Source: Gnetum montanum (lineage: Eukaryota > Streptophyta > Gnetopsida > Gnetales > Gnetaceae). Taken from it: DNA of 64,000 bases. The position numbers and the translations under genes were made by a program. The stretch's first letter is position 1, and each line of letters opens with the position of its first letter. Where the stretch lies: contig MNCI01014479.1 of assembly GCA_015680685.1 (NCBI GenBank), forward strand, positions 41,429 through 105,428, in the 5' to 3' direction. This document shows, one piece after another, positions 43,820-54,437 of the stretch. The notes beneath the pieces are model-generated. The model saw nothing but the letters and a program-made list of their open reading frames with translations, was not told where the DNA came from and did not search any database.

Positions 43820-45092
43820 TCTTCATTGGGCTAAGTACTTCATGGAAATTAGTGGACACCTTTACAAGGTGTGCATTGATGGCCTAGTTGGTTGGTGTGT
43901 CCCTAATACAAACCAGTTGTGCATTCTCCATGATGCTCATGAAGGCCCCTATGGAGGACACTATGCTAGGAGATGCACGACCATAAAAATATTGATGGTA
44001 GGATACTATTAACCTACAATCTTCAAGAATGCTTACTAGTTTTTTCAATCATGTGAATGCTATCAACAAGATGGTGGTATGATTGCTTGAGTGGAGGGCC
44101 CTCAATAGTGGATTCAACCACTTGAGCCCTTTGACATATGGAACATATACTTCATGGGTTCCATCATACCCATGTCCAATGTAAAGACATACATCATTGT
44201 AGCCGTTGACTGTTGCTCTAAATGGGCAGAAGTAGTAGCTGTCACCAATTGTACATTATCCACTACTGTTAGATTCATACAACAAAATGTTGTAAATAGG
44301 TTTGGGATGCCACGTACACTAATTTCTAACAATGGAACTCATTTTACAAGTGCCACCTTTCAAAAACTCATGCAACACTTAAGGGTCGAACATAAATTAA
44401 CAACATCCTATCATCCCCAAGTTAATAGTCAAGTAGAGGTATCTAATAGGGAGATCAAAAAGATCCTAACAAGGACCATAAGCAAATATAGAAGAGACTG
44501 GAACACAAAACTCAATGATGTCCTTTGGGCCTACCACTTAACATGAAAACTCCCTATTAGCTACTCTCCCTACAAGCTAGTGTATGAAAAACTTCCAATG
44601 CTCTCAATTCAATCTAAGCTCTGTACACTCTAAATAGCCTATGATCTAAATCATGACCTAAGTCTAGCACAAAAAGAAAGACTAATCAACCTCAACATGC
44701 TAGAAAAAAATTAATTAGTGGCCCTATCTTTGAATGAGGTGCACAAGACATTCAACAAGCAACAACATGACCTTAGAATATAGAAAGTAAAATTTGAACC
44801 AAGAGATAAGGTTCTCTACTAGAACCCTACACATGTACCCTAGAAAACAAAGTTTCAAACATTATGGGAGGGACCTTATATAATTTATGAAACCTTTCCC
44901 TCTGGGGCCATCACCATATACAAACTTGAGAGCTCAAATAAAAAGCAGTTGGTCAACATCCAACAAGTAAAGCCTTTCCATGAGCCTAAGTGAGCTAGTG
45001 CAAAAAATACCTTAATGGACAGGCAACCACACTCAATTTTTCAGATCTCCTCCTTCTAACTCAATTTTGGAGGAGATAGCCATCCATGTTAA
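43820..45092 (+). pseudogene. Integrase (B1)
   Basis: Zinc-binding region HDAHEGPYGGHYARRC with CECYQQD further on. The core has YFMGSIIPM (first Asp of DFM is Tyr), LISNNGTHFTSATF (second Asp to Asn), and VNSQVEVSNREIKKI (Glu kept). GPY/F module KFQTLWEGPYIIYETF near 44850. End FGGDSHPC TAA at 45090-45092. The long open part is 44154-44546. Confidence 0.9.
45062..45079 (+). other. End-of-pol purine tract (B1)
   Basis: CAATTTTGGAGGAGATAG, a mutated form of the tract intact in A1 and B2. Confidence 0.45.
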
Positions 45093-46533
45093 TCATATAC
45101 ATTGCTCCTCAGTTTTTCTATTTTTTTTTTGTTTTACACATTTTGTCTTTGTAATTTGTTTCTTTTACATCTTTTTGATTTTAAATCTTTTTCCTATTTT
45201 ACACCATTTTTATTTTACATCATCGTTAGTACATTTACATCTTTCTTGAATATTTTACACTTTCTTATATATTTTACTTTGTTTTGTTTGAATGTGATTT
45301 TCAATTTTTGCTAATAAACATGCTTTGTGCCAATGGGACACAGTGGTGTTGTAGCTGTTATTAATGATGGTTTGTGCTTAATGTTTTATTTACTAATGTC
45401 TAGTTTCTATTTTTGAATTTTTGGACTCATGGCTAAGTCATGGTTTCTTTTTCATGGAATAGGCAATGAGTCCCCAACATTCACCCATTCAAAAACTCTA
45501 TGGTTTTGCTTAATTTTGGAGTTTGAGGTCCCTTTCATTAAATAAACTTTTGATAAATTTGTGACCTTGGTAGTTTCTGGAATTTGGAAGGATTCAAAGG
45601 TTTGTATAGGGTGTGACTTCAATGGAACTTAATATTCTTTATACTCTTCTACTTGCTTGGATTCTTGAGTGTTTTCATAGACTTCTTACCATTCCATGTC
45701 ATCTAATAACAGCAAGTTTAATAAAGTCTTTGAATGGTGTGGTTCCCATCCAAAAAGAAAGAAAAAAGAGAGAGCAAAAATAAAATGAAAAAATGATGGG
45801 AATTCAAAGCACACCCCTTAGACAAAAAAATGGATCACAAGTAGTAGTTATGGGACTATAAAGACATGTTCCCCATGCCTAAAGGTCCCCTCTAACTAAG
45901 GCCCTCTCTCACTTCCTTCTTCTCTTTTCTTCTTTTATGGAGTGGTGGTTGTTCTATGGGTGTACTCTTATGTCTTGAGGGGGTGGAACAATCTTGGAGT
46001 GGTGATGTGAAGTCACTGAAAAATGTTGGTTTTGATTTGGACTAAGGATGGATCTTCTTAGGTCATTTAAACACAAAATCCAAAAGAGACTTCTTATGAC
46101 CTTAATTTAGAATTACATTCCACCTTCTTCATCAATCGTCTCTGCTGACCATAATTCACCTCACTATCGGTGTCCATATTCTTGATTTAGTGTCTTGGTC
46201 TAATGTACTTAAATTCTTAGGTAGAACCTTCTGGGTTTTGGTCCTTAACTTCCATTAACCATGAATCACTTGTGGGGCCCATAGACTCCTTAGGTTGAGG
46301 TTATGCAAGGGAAAATAAGGCATGTGCATGCTATGGGAAGGATCCACTTGCATGTCCCTTGGTTGAGTTCATTAAGCATCTTATCCTTAGGCATTCTTGA
46401 CATTATAATCCTTCATACATCCTTCTTCTACATCAAGCCATGTGCTCCTTTACATATTCTATTCAATAAACACATTCTCCATTAAATTTTCAATTTTTAA
46501 GCTTTCAAAGATCCTCTTCAATGATTTCCTCAT
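45093..46533 (+). other. Spacer between pol and the internal promoter (B1, left part)
   Basis: Non-coding, T-rich at first, collinear with 19857-21262 of B2. It ends at the A2 insertion point in CAATGATTTCCTCAT, for which B2 has the uninterrupted CAATGATTTCATCAAATT. Confidence 0.7.
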
Positions 46534-46540
46534 TGATGAG

Positions 46541-46645
46541 ACGCGATATCGCATGCACCGCGATATCGCGTATGCGATATTGCGGCCATCGCGATATCGC
46601 GTCGTCCCCTGCGATATCGCATATGTGATATTGCGATCCACCACC
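46541..46645 (+). promoter_or_regulatory. GCGATATCGC palindrome array in A2 U3
   Basis: Six copies of GCGATATCGC or one-to-two-base variants (GCGATATTGC, GTGATATTGC) lie between the LTR start and TATA. Candidate binding sites for a dimeric regulator. Confidence 0.6.
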
Positions 46646-46919
46646 AAATCTATAAATAAGAGGTGGCACTCCCCTTATTTCCCATCCTAGTTTAGAAGTA
46701 GCAAACCTCTGGCAATTTGATCACTCCAGAGATAGATTATTTTTTCTTGTACCTGCAATAGGAGTCCTAAAGTAAACGGATCTTTATTCGAGCAACATTG
46801 TACCTGAACACAAGTTGTGTACGGCAATAAAGATGAACTTCTTGGATAAACCTTGAAATGCATGGAGTAGGATTTTATTTATTTTTTTCTCTCTAACCCT
46901 TAAACTCCTAGAATGTGGT

Positions 46920-47110
46920 TTGAGTACAACTTGATTACGAGCATCTAAGGATGTGTACGGTTAGTCAAGGAATTAGCCGCTCACCACATGCGATATGAGT
47001 ACGACTTGATTATGAGCATCTAAGGATGTGTACAGTTAGTCAAGGAATCAGCCACTCACTACATGTGATATGAGTATGACTTGATTACAAGCATCTAGTG
47101 TGACTACTTG
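46920..47110 (+). repeat. 75-bp tandem repeat in the A2 5' LTR
   Basis: Units begin TGAGTACRACTTGATTA and contain ATCTAAGGATGTGTAC and AGTCAAGGAAT. Two full copies plus a partial third. The 3' LTR has one plus a partial copy (from about 53137). Confidence 0.9.
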
Positions 47111-47656
47111 GTAACCCAGTGGCGTATCCAGGATCTACGCTTGGTAATCCTAGTTGTAGTCGTACACCCCGATGTGTACGGTTAGTCAAGGAATTGGCTA
47201 CTCATCACACTTAGGCTAGATAGGCTCTCTCAACCCTTTCCTCCTAGTTAAGTCCCTCAGTACGACCACTTCGAGCACGTGCATTACGCGTGGTGATCCC
47301 AGTGACGATTAGCTTTTGGTAGCCATGGTTGCATCGGTTCAGGGTGTGTACGGTAAGTGGGAACAGATGCTGATGCTAGGTAGTTTAGACTTAGTTATTA
47401 GTTAGAGTTAGTTAGTCTTCTAAAGCCTTCACCTCATAGCATAGGAGAAAAACATAAAAAGATATAAAAATCATATACCTCAAACTTACTTAACCATACA
47501 CCGTGACAATTACAAGTAAGTCTAGGAAGACAACGAATGGTTAACCTTAAGTGTTCCATGAGGCGTGTAGGCATTTAGTCTGTGGAGTTCAGCCAGATCA
47601 TGCATGCTATGCTCATTTCGTATGGTTGAGTGTAGGGGTACCTTGCCACTCATCAT

Positions 47657-47674
47657 TGGCACCGTTGTCGAGGA
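47657..47674 (+). other. PBS of A2
   Basis: TGGCACCGTTGTCGAGGA, close to the tRNA-Asp complement (three mismatches), one base after the LTR. Confidence 0.85.
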
Positions 47675-47794
47675 CTAAGTGTTTGTGCGCTAAGTAGGAC
47701 ATAAGAGATCATTCACATCTTTGGGAGATTAAATGAACCTTAGGGTTAATCAAATGAAAAATTTTATAATGATAATTAGCACATTAATAACAAC

Positions 47795-49780
47795 AATGTC
47801 TTCTTATCACAAGAGCACATCACCTAAGGACCATACAAAAGATAGTCGGCAATCAAAAACACATAGCCGAAATCAGCCAGTTCCTCAACAATACAAAGTG
47901 ACATATACTTATCCTGATGAGTATATACCTGATCATACTTTTATCCTCCATGAAGATGAACAGATGCAGTGGAGAGATTTGTTTGGTAACATAGTGTTAC
48001 CTCTAGATCGATCTATCCCTAGCATGCTTATCCGTGCTTTGGCACAGACTAGCATGACAGAGCTCTATGCTGAATACATTATGGAAAACTTTGACACAAG
48101 GGATTATCATCCCACAGAAGTGCAACGTATGATGGACGTAAGGTAGGAGAGCCAACATACACAGTTGAAGGGCAAAGAGGTCCCGCATGTCCTTAGTGAA
48201 ATAGGAGATGATGTTCCCCCTCCTAACGATGGTGAGGAGGTGCGTTAGGTGAGGAGGTTGGGTATTGAAACCTACGATCTACGATACACAACCTTGGTTC
48301 TGATGCCCATGAACACCAGCTGTTCATAGAGGGAACAACAATAAAAGATAAGGATGGGCACTTAGATAGTCACCACGATCGGGGCCGAAGCAGCCGAAGA
48401 GAAGATAGGAAGAATCACCACGACACTGGTTCTCCTTCTTCTCATCATTCACACTCTCCTTCCACATCAGTGCATAATCATGATAAGCACAACAGAGAGG
48501 ATAAAGGTAAGAAAAATGAGAAACCTCGACGAGAGAGTCGAGAGAGAGGACAAGGGCATGAACGAAGAGAAAGTAGGGAACAACGGAGACATCATAGGCA
48601 TCAAGAAAGAGACGATCATGACAAACCCCTAATAGCCACCCGAAGTATGCTTGACATAATGGAGGTAGTTAGAATTCCCACAAGGCATTTAAAGGACAGT
48701 CGGATCAAATGCTTAGACATGAACAACATACCACGATTTGAAGGGGGATACAACGCTAATCCGCAACATCATTTACAGGCATTCCACGATGCCTGCGTCT
48801 TGTAGAACATTGAGAACGAGTGGCAGAAACTTAAGTTGTTTCCCAGGACACTCACCAAAGAAGTAGAGAGCTGGTACCGGTCCTTAGAACCAGAAACCAT
48901 TAGGAGGTGGAGTACGATGTTAGAATTGTTCAACGATAAGTATCAAACGTACTCTAGAGTGTCTAATTTTCATAAGCAGATCCAAGGATGGAAGCAAGGT
49001 ATTCATGAACCCTTGGATGCTACCATGGCCTGCTACTATACATTGTTACATTATTGCTTGGGCCATGGATATGCTCAACGGGATCAACTTCACCACATCA
49101 TAGATGGGCTCAGACATGAAACTAGGAGAACCCTTGGGACTTATGCCCAAGGGAGACTATCACAACTTAGAGCCCATGAAGTTCAATGCTTGTTGGAGCA
49201 AGTAGCAAATGAAGAAGGTGAGCTACGAAAAACGGAAAGTGCGGAAGAGTACAACCGTGATCCCTCTCTTCGAAAGAAGGAAGTAAAGTTTTGTGATGAC
49301 GAGGATGAGTTACCAATTGAAGAGTTGGTGAACAGAAAAACCTTGCCGATTCAAAAAATCACAACAGAATTATCGGCTAAGGTAGATCATGTATGAAGTT
49401 CCTTAGACTCTAGACTTGAAAATTTCTTGAAAATTGTAGAAGAGTCTAAGGTTGAACAAAGTAGTGACAAAGGTAAGACAAAGTGGAGAGATTTAGGCCT
49501 TGCACATAACAAGGATAAGGGAAAAACCACTAACTCTGATGTGGTTGTGGATTCGGATTCAGACGATGACAGTGGATGTGAGATCTGCCATTATGATCAT
49601 CCTAAGGGATGTTGTCCAATCATCTCACATCTACAGGAGTCTGGGGTGTATGCACTTAATCCAAGACTTAACCAACAGCAAACAACCTGGAGGTTACCTT
49701 ATCCCCAAGGTAACCCAAGGCAGTTCCACCAACCCTTGACGTATTATCCCAGTGGAACTTCCCCACAACCCATCGGATAG
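47795..49780 (+). pseudogene. gag (A2), nearly intact
   Basis: ATG at 47795 (MSSYHKSTSPKDHTKDS). Several long pieces share one frame: 47795-48146, 48470-48805, 48836-49396 and 49427-49780. Most breaks between them are single stops (TAG 48144, TAG 48803, TGA 49394); the 48250-48470 part probably also has small indels. Parts in order: LHEDEQMQWRDLFGNIVLP, an Arg/His/Glu-rich linker, LDMNNIPRFEGGYNANPQ, the retrotransposon gag domain (PF03732-like; ESWYRSLEPETIRRWSTMLE, GWKQGIHEPLDAT), and a C-terminal CEICHYDHPKGCC knuckle-like motif. Best reference for the gag of these families. Confidence 0.92.
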
Positions 49781-50186
49781 CATCAATAGTGGCAATACCC
49801 ACAGTCATGGGGGATGCCATCACCACAACATCAATACCCTTACCGGCAGCCTGATCCTTATGGTTATTATGTGCAGTAGCCAATTTCTCCAAGTGACTAT
49901 GGATCACACAACTCCCCACCGTCATTACCAAGTTCAAGAGTACTTCAGAAGGACTCCTTCTCCTCCGAGAGACACTCCATACCCACACCATTCTCCTAAT
50001 CCATCTGCACCTCTTCCACCAGTAGTAGTTCCTGTAACACCTCCTGCTCAAACAATACAAGGGGAACTTCCTCCTCAACCGCAGTAATGTCATGCTGCGA
50101 GAGCTGTAAATATTCAACCTGCTACTGGTTCTGAAAACTGTAAAAAGAGAAGACCCTTCTTCATAACCAAAAGCCCAGACAAACTC
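49781..50186 (+). other. Gln/Pro-rich linker between gag and protease (A2)
   Basis: CCACAA-rich low-complexity sequence that would encode a Gln/Pro/His/Ser-rich stretch. The frame is disturbed. The same kind of stretch lies here in B1, B2 and E. Confidence 0.55.
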
Positions 50187-51031
50187 TTGCAACAACAAGC
50201 AGTTGAGTCCACAACCACTCCTCCACCATCTAAAACTTTGGAGCACCCTTCAATCCAACAGAGCTTAATGCATACGGTTATGTTAACGTATACCATAACT
50301 GACTGGATCAAGGTAGGCCACCTTCCTAGGAAACTAACTAACCCTGGGAGTCCCTTATTCTACCTTCAAGTCACCAGAAATGAACCACATAGGGCTCTTC
50401 TTGACTCAAATTCTGGAGTCAAATTAACTTCACGACAGATGTATCATGCCTGGAACCTACCATAAGTCAAGAAGAGAAACATTCAACTAGAGCTGGCAGA
50501 CCAGTCCATCACCATTCCCTTTGGATTGGTGGAGGACATCATTACCACTGTGTGTGGTTGGTCTTACCCAGCTGATTTCCTGGTGATTGAAGTGAACAAC
50601 AACGAAGGGGACTTCCCAATTATAATGGGAAGGGCATGGCTGAGTACAGTAGATGCATGTCTTCGGATCTGTGATCTTTCCTTGGAAATATCTAAGATAA
50701 ACATTTATGGAAAGATCGAGAAGAGGAAAGTTCCATGCATCACATACAGTGACTCATCGGGTGATGACATGGAGGAAATGCCTCCATGTAATAGGTGTGC
50801 CCTTGAAACTTTGTAACAAATATGCCTGTATGTAGCAACCACACAAGAAGTAGACACCCTGTGGTTGACAACTACTAAAAGGAGCAGACAAATATGCATG
50901 GAACGAACTGAGGAGATAAGCCATGCCAACAACGAAGGCATAGACACATTGGAATATGAGCGTCGCCAACTTCCATCCCTTAATCTAAGATCATCAATTG
51001 GGAGAAGTTGGGCACTTCTAAGAAATTCTAA
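50187..51031 (+). pseudogene. Aspartic protease region (A2)
   Basis: NEPHRALLDSNSGVKLTS holds the active site with DSG changed to DSN. It is followed by MYHAWNLP, VEDIITTVCGWSYPADFLVI and FPIIMGRAWLSTVDA (about 50526-50660), and the acidic stretch SSGDDMEEMPP. A stop at 50814 and a frame change follow. Ends at the deletion junction near 51032. Confidence 0.85.
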
Positions 51032-51098
51032 TAGGCACTCATTATTTCGAATCTCTCCCTTACAACTCAATCATGGGGGCGATGGCCACCTATGCTAA
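51032..51098 (+). pseudogene. Pol C-terminal tail fused after the protease (A2)
   Basis: HSLFRISPLQLNHGGDGHLC TAA, same as A1 936-997. It directly follows protease-side sequence, so the 3 kb or so coding RT, RH and IN is deleted. Includes the purine tract at 51068-51085 (CAATCATGGGGGCGATGG). Confidence 0.85.
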
Positions 51099-52438
51099 CC
51101 ATATGGGGCCCTCAGTTCTTTTTTGATTTCTTTTTTACACATTTTTGTTTGACACGTTTTTGTTTTACAAGTTTCTTTAACTTTTCTTGTTTTTGTTTTA
51201 CAACATCGTTATACTTTTTCATTTTGTGTGTGTGTGTGTGTCCACCCTGTAAGTTTGTCACCCAATAAGTGTTCGAGATGATGGTATGAACTGTTTTCAT
51301 GTTAATTGCTAATGTTTGGTTAAGTCACAATGTTGATACTAAGGTATGTTTCTTTTGATATGACAAGCAATGAGATCACTTCATCCATTCATCCACCAGT
51401 TCTACGGTCTCTCTCGGCTTGGAAATGTACAGTCCCCTTCTAACATGAACTTTAACGAATTGGTGACTAGGCATTTTTCAAACTAAGGAAGGACTCAAGG
51501 ATTGAAAAGGGTGTGACTTCAAGGGAACTTGATGCATTTGTGTTGGCTATTCTCTTGGGTGCTTGGATGTTTTCTTCTTTGGTTTTCTTACTGTTCCGAT
51601 GTTACCCAATTATCGGAAGCTGAGACAATAAAAATAACAAGTCTTTTCATGATGTGGTTCTCACGCATAAAAACACAAACCACAAAAAGCAAAAAAAAAG
51701 AAAAAAAACAATGAAGTGAGAATTCAAAGCACACCCCTTGGACAAAATAAACTTGGGCTTCAAGCACTGGTTATGGAACCAAAGTGTTCCCTCTAACTAA
51801 GGCCCTTCTCGCTTCCCATTTTCTCCTTTGTTTCGTCGGAATGGTGGTGACTCTTGGAGATGCATTCTTGTTGCTTCAAGAGGATGGTTCAGCCAAATGT
51901 ATTGATGCAAAGTCACTAGATGTGGTTGGTTTGAGGCCGGATTTGGAATGAGTTCTGTTGAGTTACATTAATCATAAAACACACAAGGGGCTGTACACCA
52001 CCTTGTTCTTGGGNNNNNNNNNNNNNNNNNNNNNNNNNNNNNNNNNNNNNNNNNNNNNNNNNNNNNNNNNNNNNNNNNNNNNNNNNNNNNNNNNNNNNNN
52101 NNNNNNNNNNNNNNNNNNNNNNNNNNNNNNNNNNNNNNNNNNNNNNNNNNNNNNNNNNNNNNNNNNNNNNNNNNNNNNNNNNNNNNNNNNNNNNNNNNNN
52201 NNNNNNNNNNNNNNNNNNNNNNNNNNNNNNNNNNNNNNNNNNNNNNNNNNNNNNNNNNNNNNNNNNNNNNNNNNNNNNNNNNNNNNNNNNNNNNNNNNNN
52301 NNNNNNNNNNNNNNNNNNNNNNNNNNNNNNNNNNNNNNNNNNNNNNNNNNNNNNNNNNNNNNNNTACACCGAAGCAAGGTATCAATTACATGATGATTCA
52401 TTTACCCTTGCTAATATAGGATTGTGTTGTGTGTGCAG
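51099..52438 (+). other. Spacer of A2 with sequence gap
   Basis: Collinear with A1 998-2592, including the small ORF at 51370-51486 and a (TG)n run near 51225. It is broken by the N gap at 52014-52364. The acceptor-like GTGTGTGCAG is at 52429-52438. Confidence 0.75.
52014..52364. other. Assembly gap (351 N)
   Basis: Bounding sequences GTTCTTGGG and TACACCGAAGCAAGG match A1 at 1967 and 2519, which are 551 bp apart. The real gap is probably nearer 550 bp. Reading frames that run through the Ns are meaningless. Confidence 0.95.
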
Positions 52439-52790
52439 ATGGCAATCATACAACAATGGATTGGATCTGGAGCAAACACTTGGAATGGAGCAGCACTGAA
52501 GTAGCTATGCAAGGAGCAAGATCGATGGTGCGCTTACGGATGGACAATGAAGGTGCAATCTTGGCATTGGCAGCAACAACACTTCTTTCTCTCTCTCTCT
52601 CTTTTCACTGTCAACTAAGGCCTGATGTCATTGTAATAAGGTGTTCACCCTTGTTTTCATGAACACTAGTTTTGTTAAGTCTTGTAATGATGATCTGTTC
52701 ACATGTCATTCCATTAGTTCCATTCCCCTCAATAATTCCATACCTTCCCAATATTATTGTAAGGAACTCAAGGATGAGTTTTCATTCAGT
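52439..52790 (+). pseudogene. Stub of the extra ORF (A2)
   Basis: ATGGCAATCATACAACAATGG starts right after CAG, like B (ATGGCACC, ATGGCATC). It runs only briefly before downstream blocks of the family (GTTTTCATGAACAC, AAGGAACTCAAGGATGAG). The body of the ORF is missing, as in A1. Confidence 0.6.
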
Positions 52791-52800
52791 CATGGGGGTA
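52791..52800 (+). other. Polypurine tract of A2
   Basis: CATGGGGGTA immediately before the 3' LTR. Confidence 0.9.
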
Positions 52801-53796
52801 TGATGAGATGCGATATCACATCCCATGCGATATTGCATACGTGATATCGTGGTGTGTCGTCAAATCTATAAATAAGAGGTGGCACTCGCCTTATTTCCCA
52901 TCCTGGTCTAGAAGTAGTGAAGCTCTGGTAGTTTGATCACTCCAGAGATAGATTATTTTTCCGTGTACCTATAGTAGGAGTCCTAAAGTGAACGGATGTT
53001 TATTCGAGCAACATTGTACCTGAACACAAGTTGTGTACGACAATAAAGATGAACTTCTTGGATAAACCTTGCACTGCATGAAGTAGGATTTTATTTATTG
53101 TTTTCTCTCTAACCCTCAAACTCCTAGAATGTGGTTTGAGTACGACTTGATTACGAGCATCTAAGGATGTGTATGATTAGTCAAGGAATCGGCCGCTCAC
53201 CGCATGCGATATGAGTACGACTTGATTATGAGCATCTAGTGTGATTACTTGGTAACCCAGTGGCGTATCCATGATCTACGCTTGATAATCCCAGTTGTAG
53301 TCGTACACCCCGATGTGTACGGTTAGTCAAGGAATTGGCCACTCATCGCACTTAGGTTAGATAGGCTCTCTCAACCCTTTCCTCCTAGTTAAGTGCCTCA
53401 GTACGACCACTTCGAGAACATGCATTACGCATGGGGATCCCAGTGACGATTAGCGTTTGGTAGCCACGGTTGCATCGGTTCAGGGTGTATACGGTAAGTG
53501 GGAACAGATGTTGACACTAGGTAGTTTAGACTTAGTTGTTAGTTAGAGTTAGTTAGTCTTCTCAACCCTTCATCTCATAGGATAGGAGAAAAACATGAAA
53601 ATATATAAAAATCATATACCTCGGACTTACTTAACCATACACCGTGACAATTACAAGTAAGTCTGGGAAGATAACAAATGGTTAACCTTAAGTGTTCCAT
53701 AAGGCGTATAGGCATTTAGTCTACAGAGTTTGACCAGATCATGCGTGCTATGCTCGTTTCATATGGTTGAGTGTAGGGGTACCTTGCCACTCATCA
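52801..53796 (+). repeat. 3' LTR of A2
   Basis: 996 bp, TGATGAG to CTCATCA. Three GATATC-type palindromes, TATA at 52867-52874, one full 75-bp unit. Confidence 0.93.
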
Positions 53797-53801
53797 CTCA
53801 T

Positions 53802-54437
53802 ATTCTTGGCATTTTTGGAACTCCATGAACCCCAAATTCATTGAAAAATTCCTTGTATTTTTTAAGATATTCAAATTTGATAATTTTTTCCTATAGGGTC
53901 TGTATACAGGGCCCCGTCAATGAAGCAGACTCTTATATGAGGCCCTGTATATGGGGCCTTATCGACATAGCAATTAAATACTATATATACACATGACCTC
54001 ACTTGGAAATTTTTTCATTTTCTTGCAAAAACCAAGGGAGTTTTTCAAATTTTTAGAGCCTAGAACCTTCCATAGCCCATAACTTCCTAACTATTTATCC
54101 AAATTAATCTGTTCTTCAACCCTACAACTACTATAGGTAAGCTCTTCATCGTGGGGGCCACAAATATGAAATTTTTATGGATAATTTTTTGCCATATTTC
54201 TAACTCTCACAAAGGTTTAATTAAGAGATCAACTATTAAATACCAAATTACAAGAGATAAACCTTTCCAATAAGCTTTGGTGACATTTACAAGAAAAATT
54301 AATAAATAATTAATAAAATAATCAATCTGCCATAGTCCAACCTTAGCCAAAGTGTAATTAACTAACGAGAGAAGGTATTCAAAAATTTAACAATTACACA
54401 TTATATTTACTAATCCATGGATGTGTTGTGACCGTAG
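53802..54437 (+). promoter_or_regulatory. Internal U3-like promoter and leader of B1
   Basis: Resumes B1 after A2. GGGCCCCGTCAATGAAG, GAGGCCCTG and GGGGCCTTATCGACATAG (about 53908-53970) precede TATATATAC (53982-53990). The motifs are those of the B LTR U3 (GGGCCCC, CATCGATGTAG). A leader of about 450 bp conserved with B2 runs to GTGTTGTGACCGTAG and the ATG at 54438. Confidence 0.55.

Larger units (their letters stand above)
46534..47655 (+). repeat. 5' LTR of A2
   Basis: 1122 bp. U3 has six GCGATATCGC-type palindromes (46542-46640), TATA at 46651-46658, AATAAA at 46825-46830, and two full copies plus a partial copy of a 75-bp repeat from about 46920. The 3' LTR is 126 bp shorter: one 75-bp unit and 51 bp of palindrome array account for the difference. 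Confidence 0.93.
46534..53796 (+). mobile_element. Ty3/gypsy element A2, lacking RT, RH and IN
   Basis: Full element with LTRs 46534-47655 and 52801-53796, flanked by the perfect 5-bp duplication CTCAT (46529-46533 and 53797-53801). Internal: PBS, gag, protease, then a direct jump at about 51032 to the last 20 or so codons of pol, spacer with a 351-N gap, extra-ORF stub, PPT. It could only move with enzymes from a relative. It is the youngest-looking element here, with gag nearly in one frame. Confidence 0.95.

Noticed and set aside
46920-47210. CRISPR-like array (regular repeats in the LTR)
   Set aside because: Repeats are contiguous 75-bp LTR units without variable spacers, in a plant retrotransposon.
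51916-52419. Long reading frames on both strands spanning the N block
   Set aside because: They consist almost only of undetermined bases.
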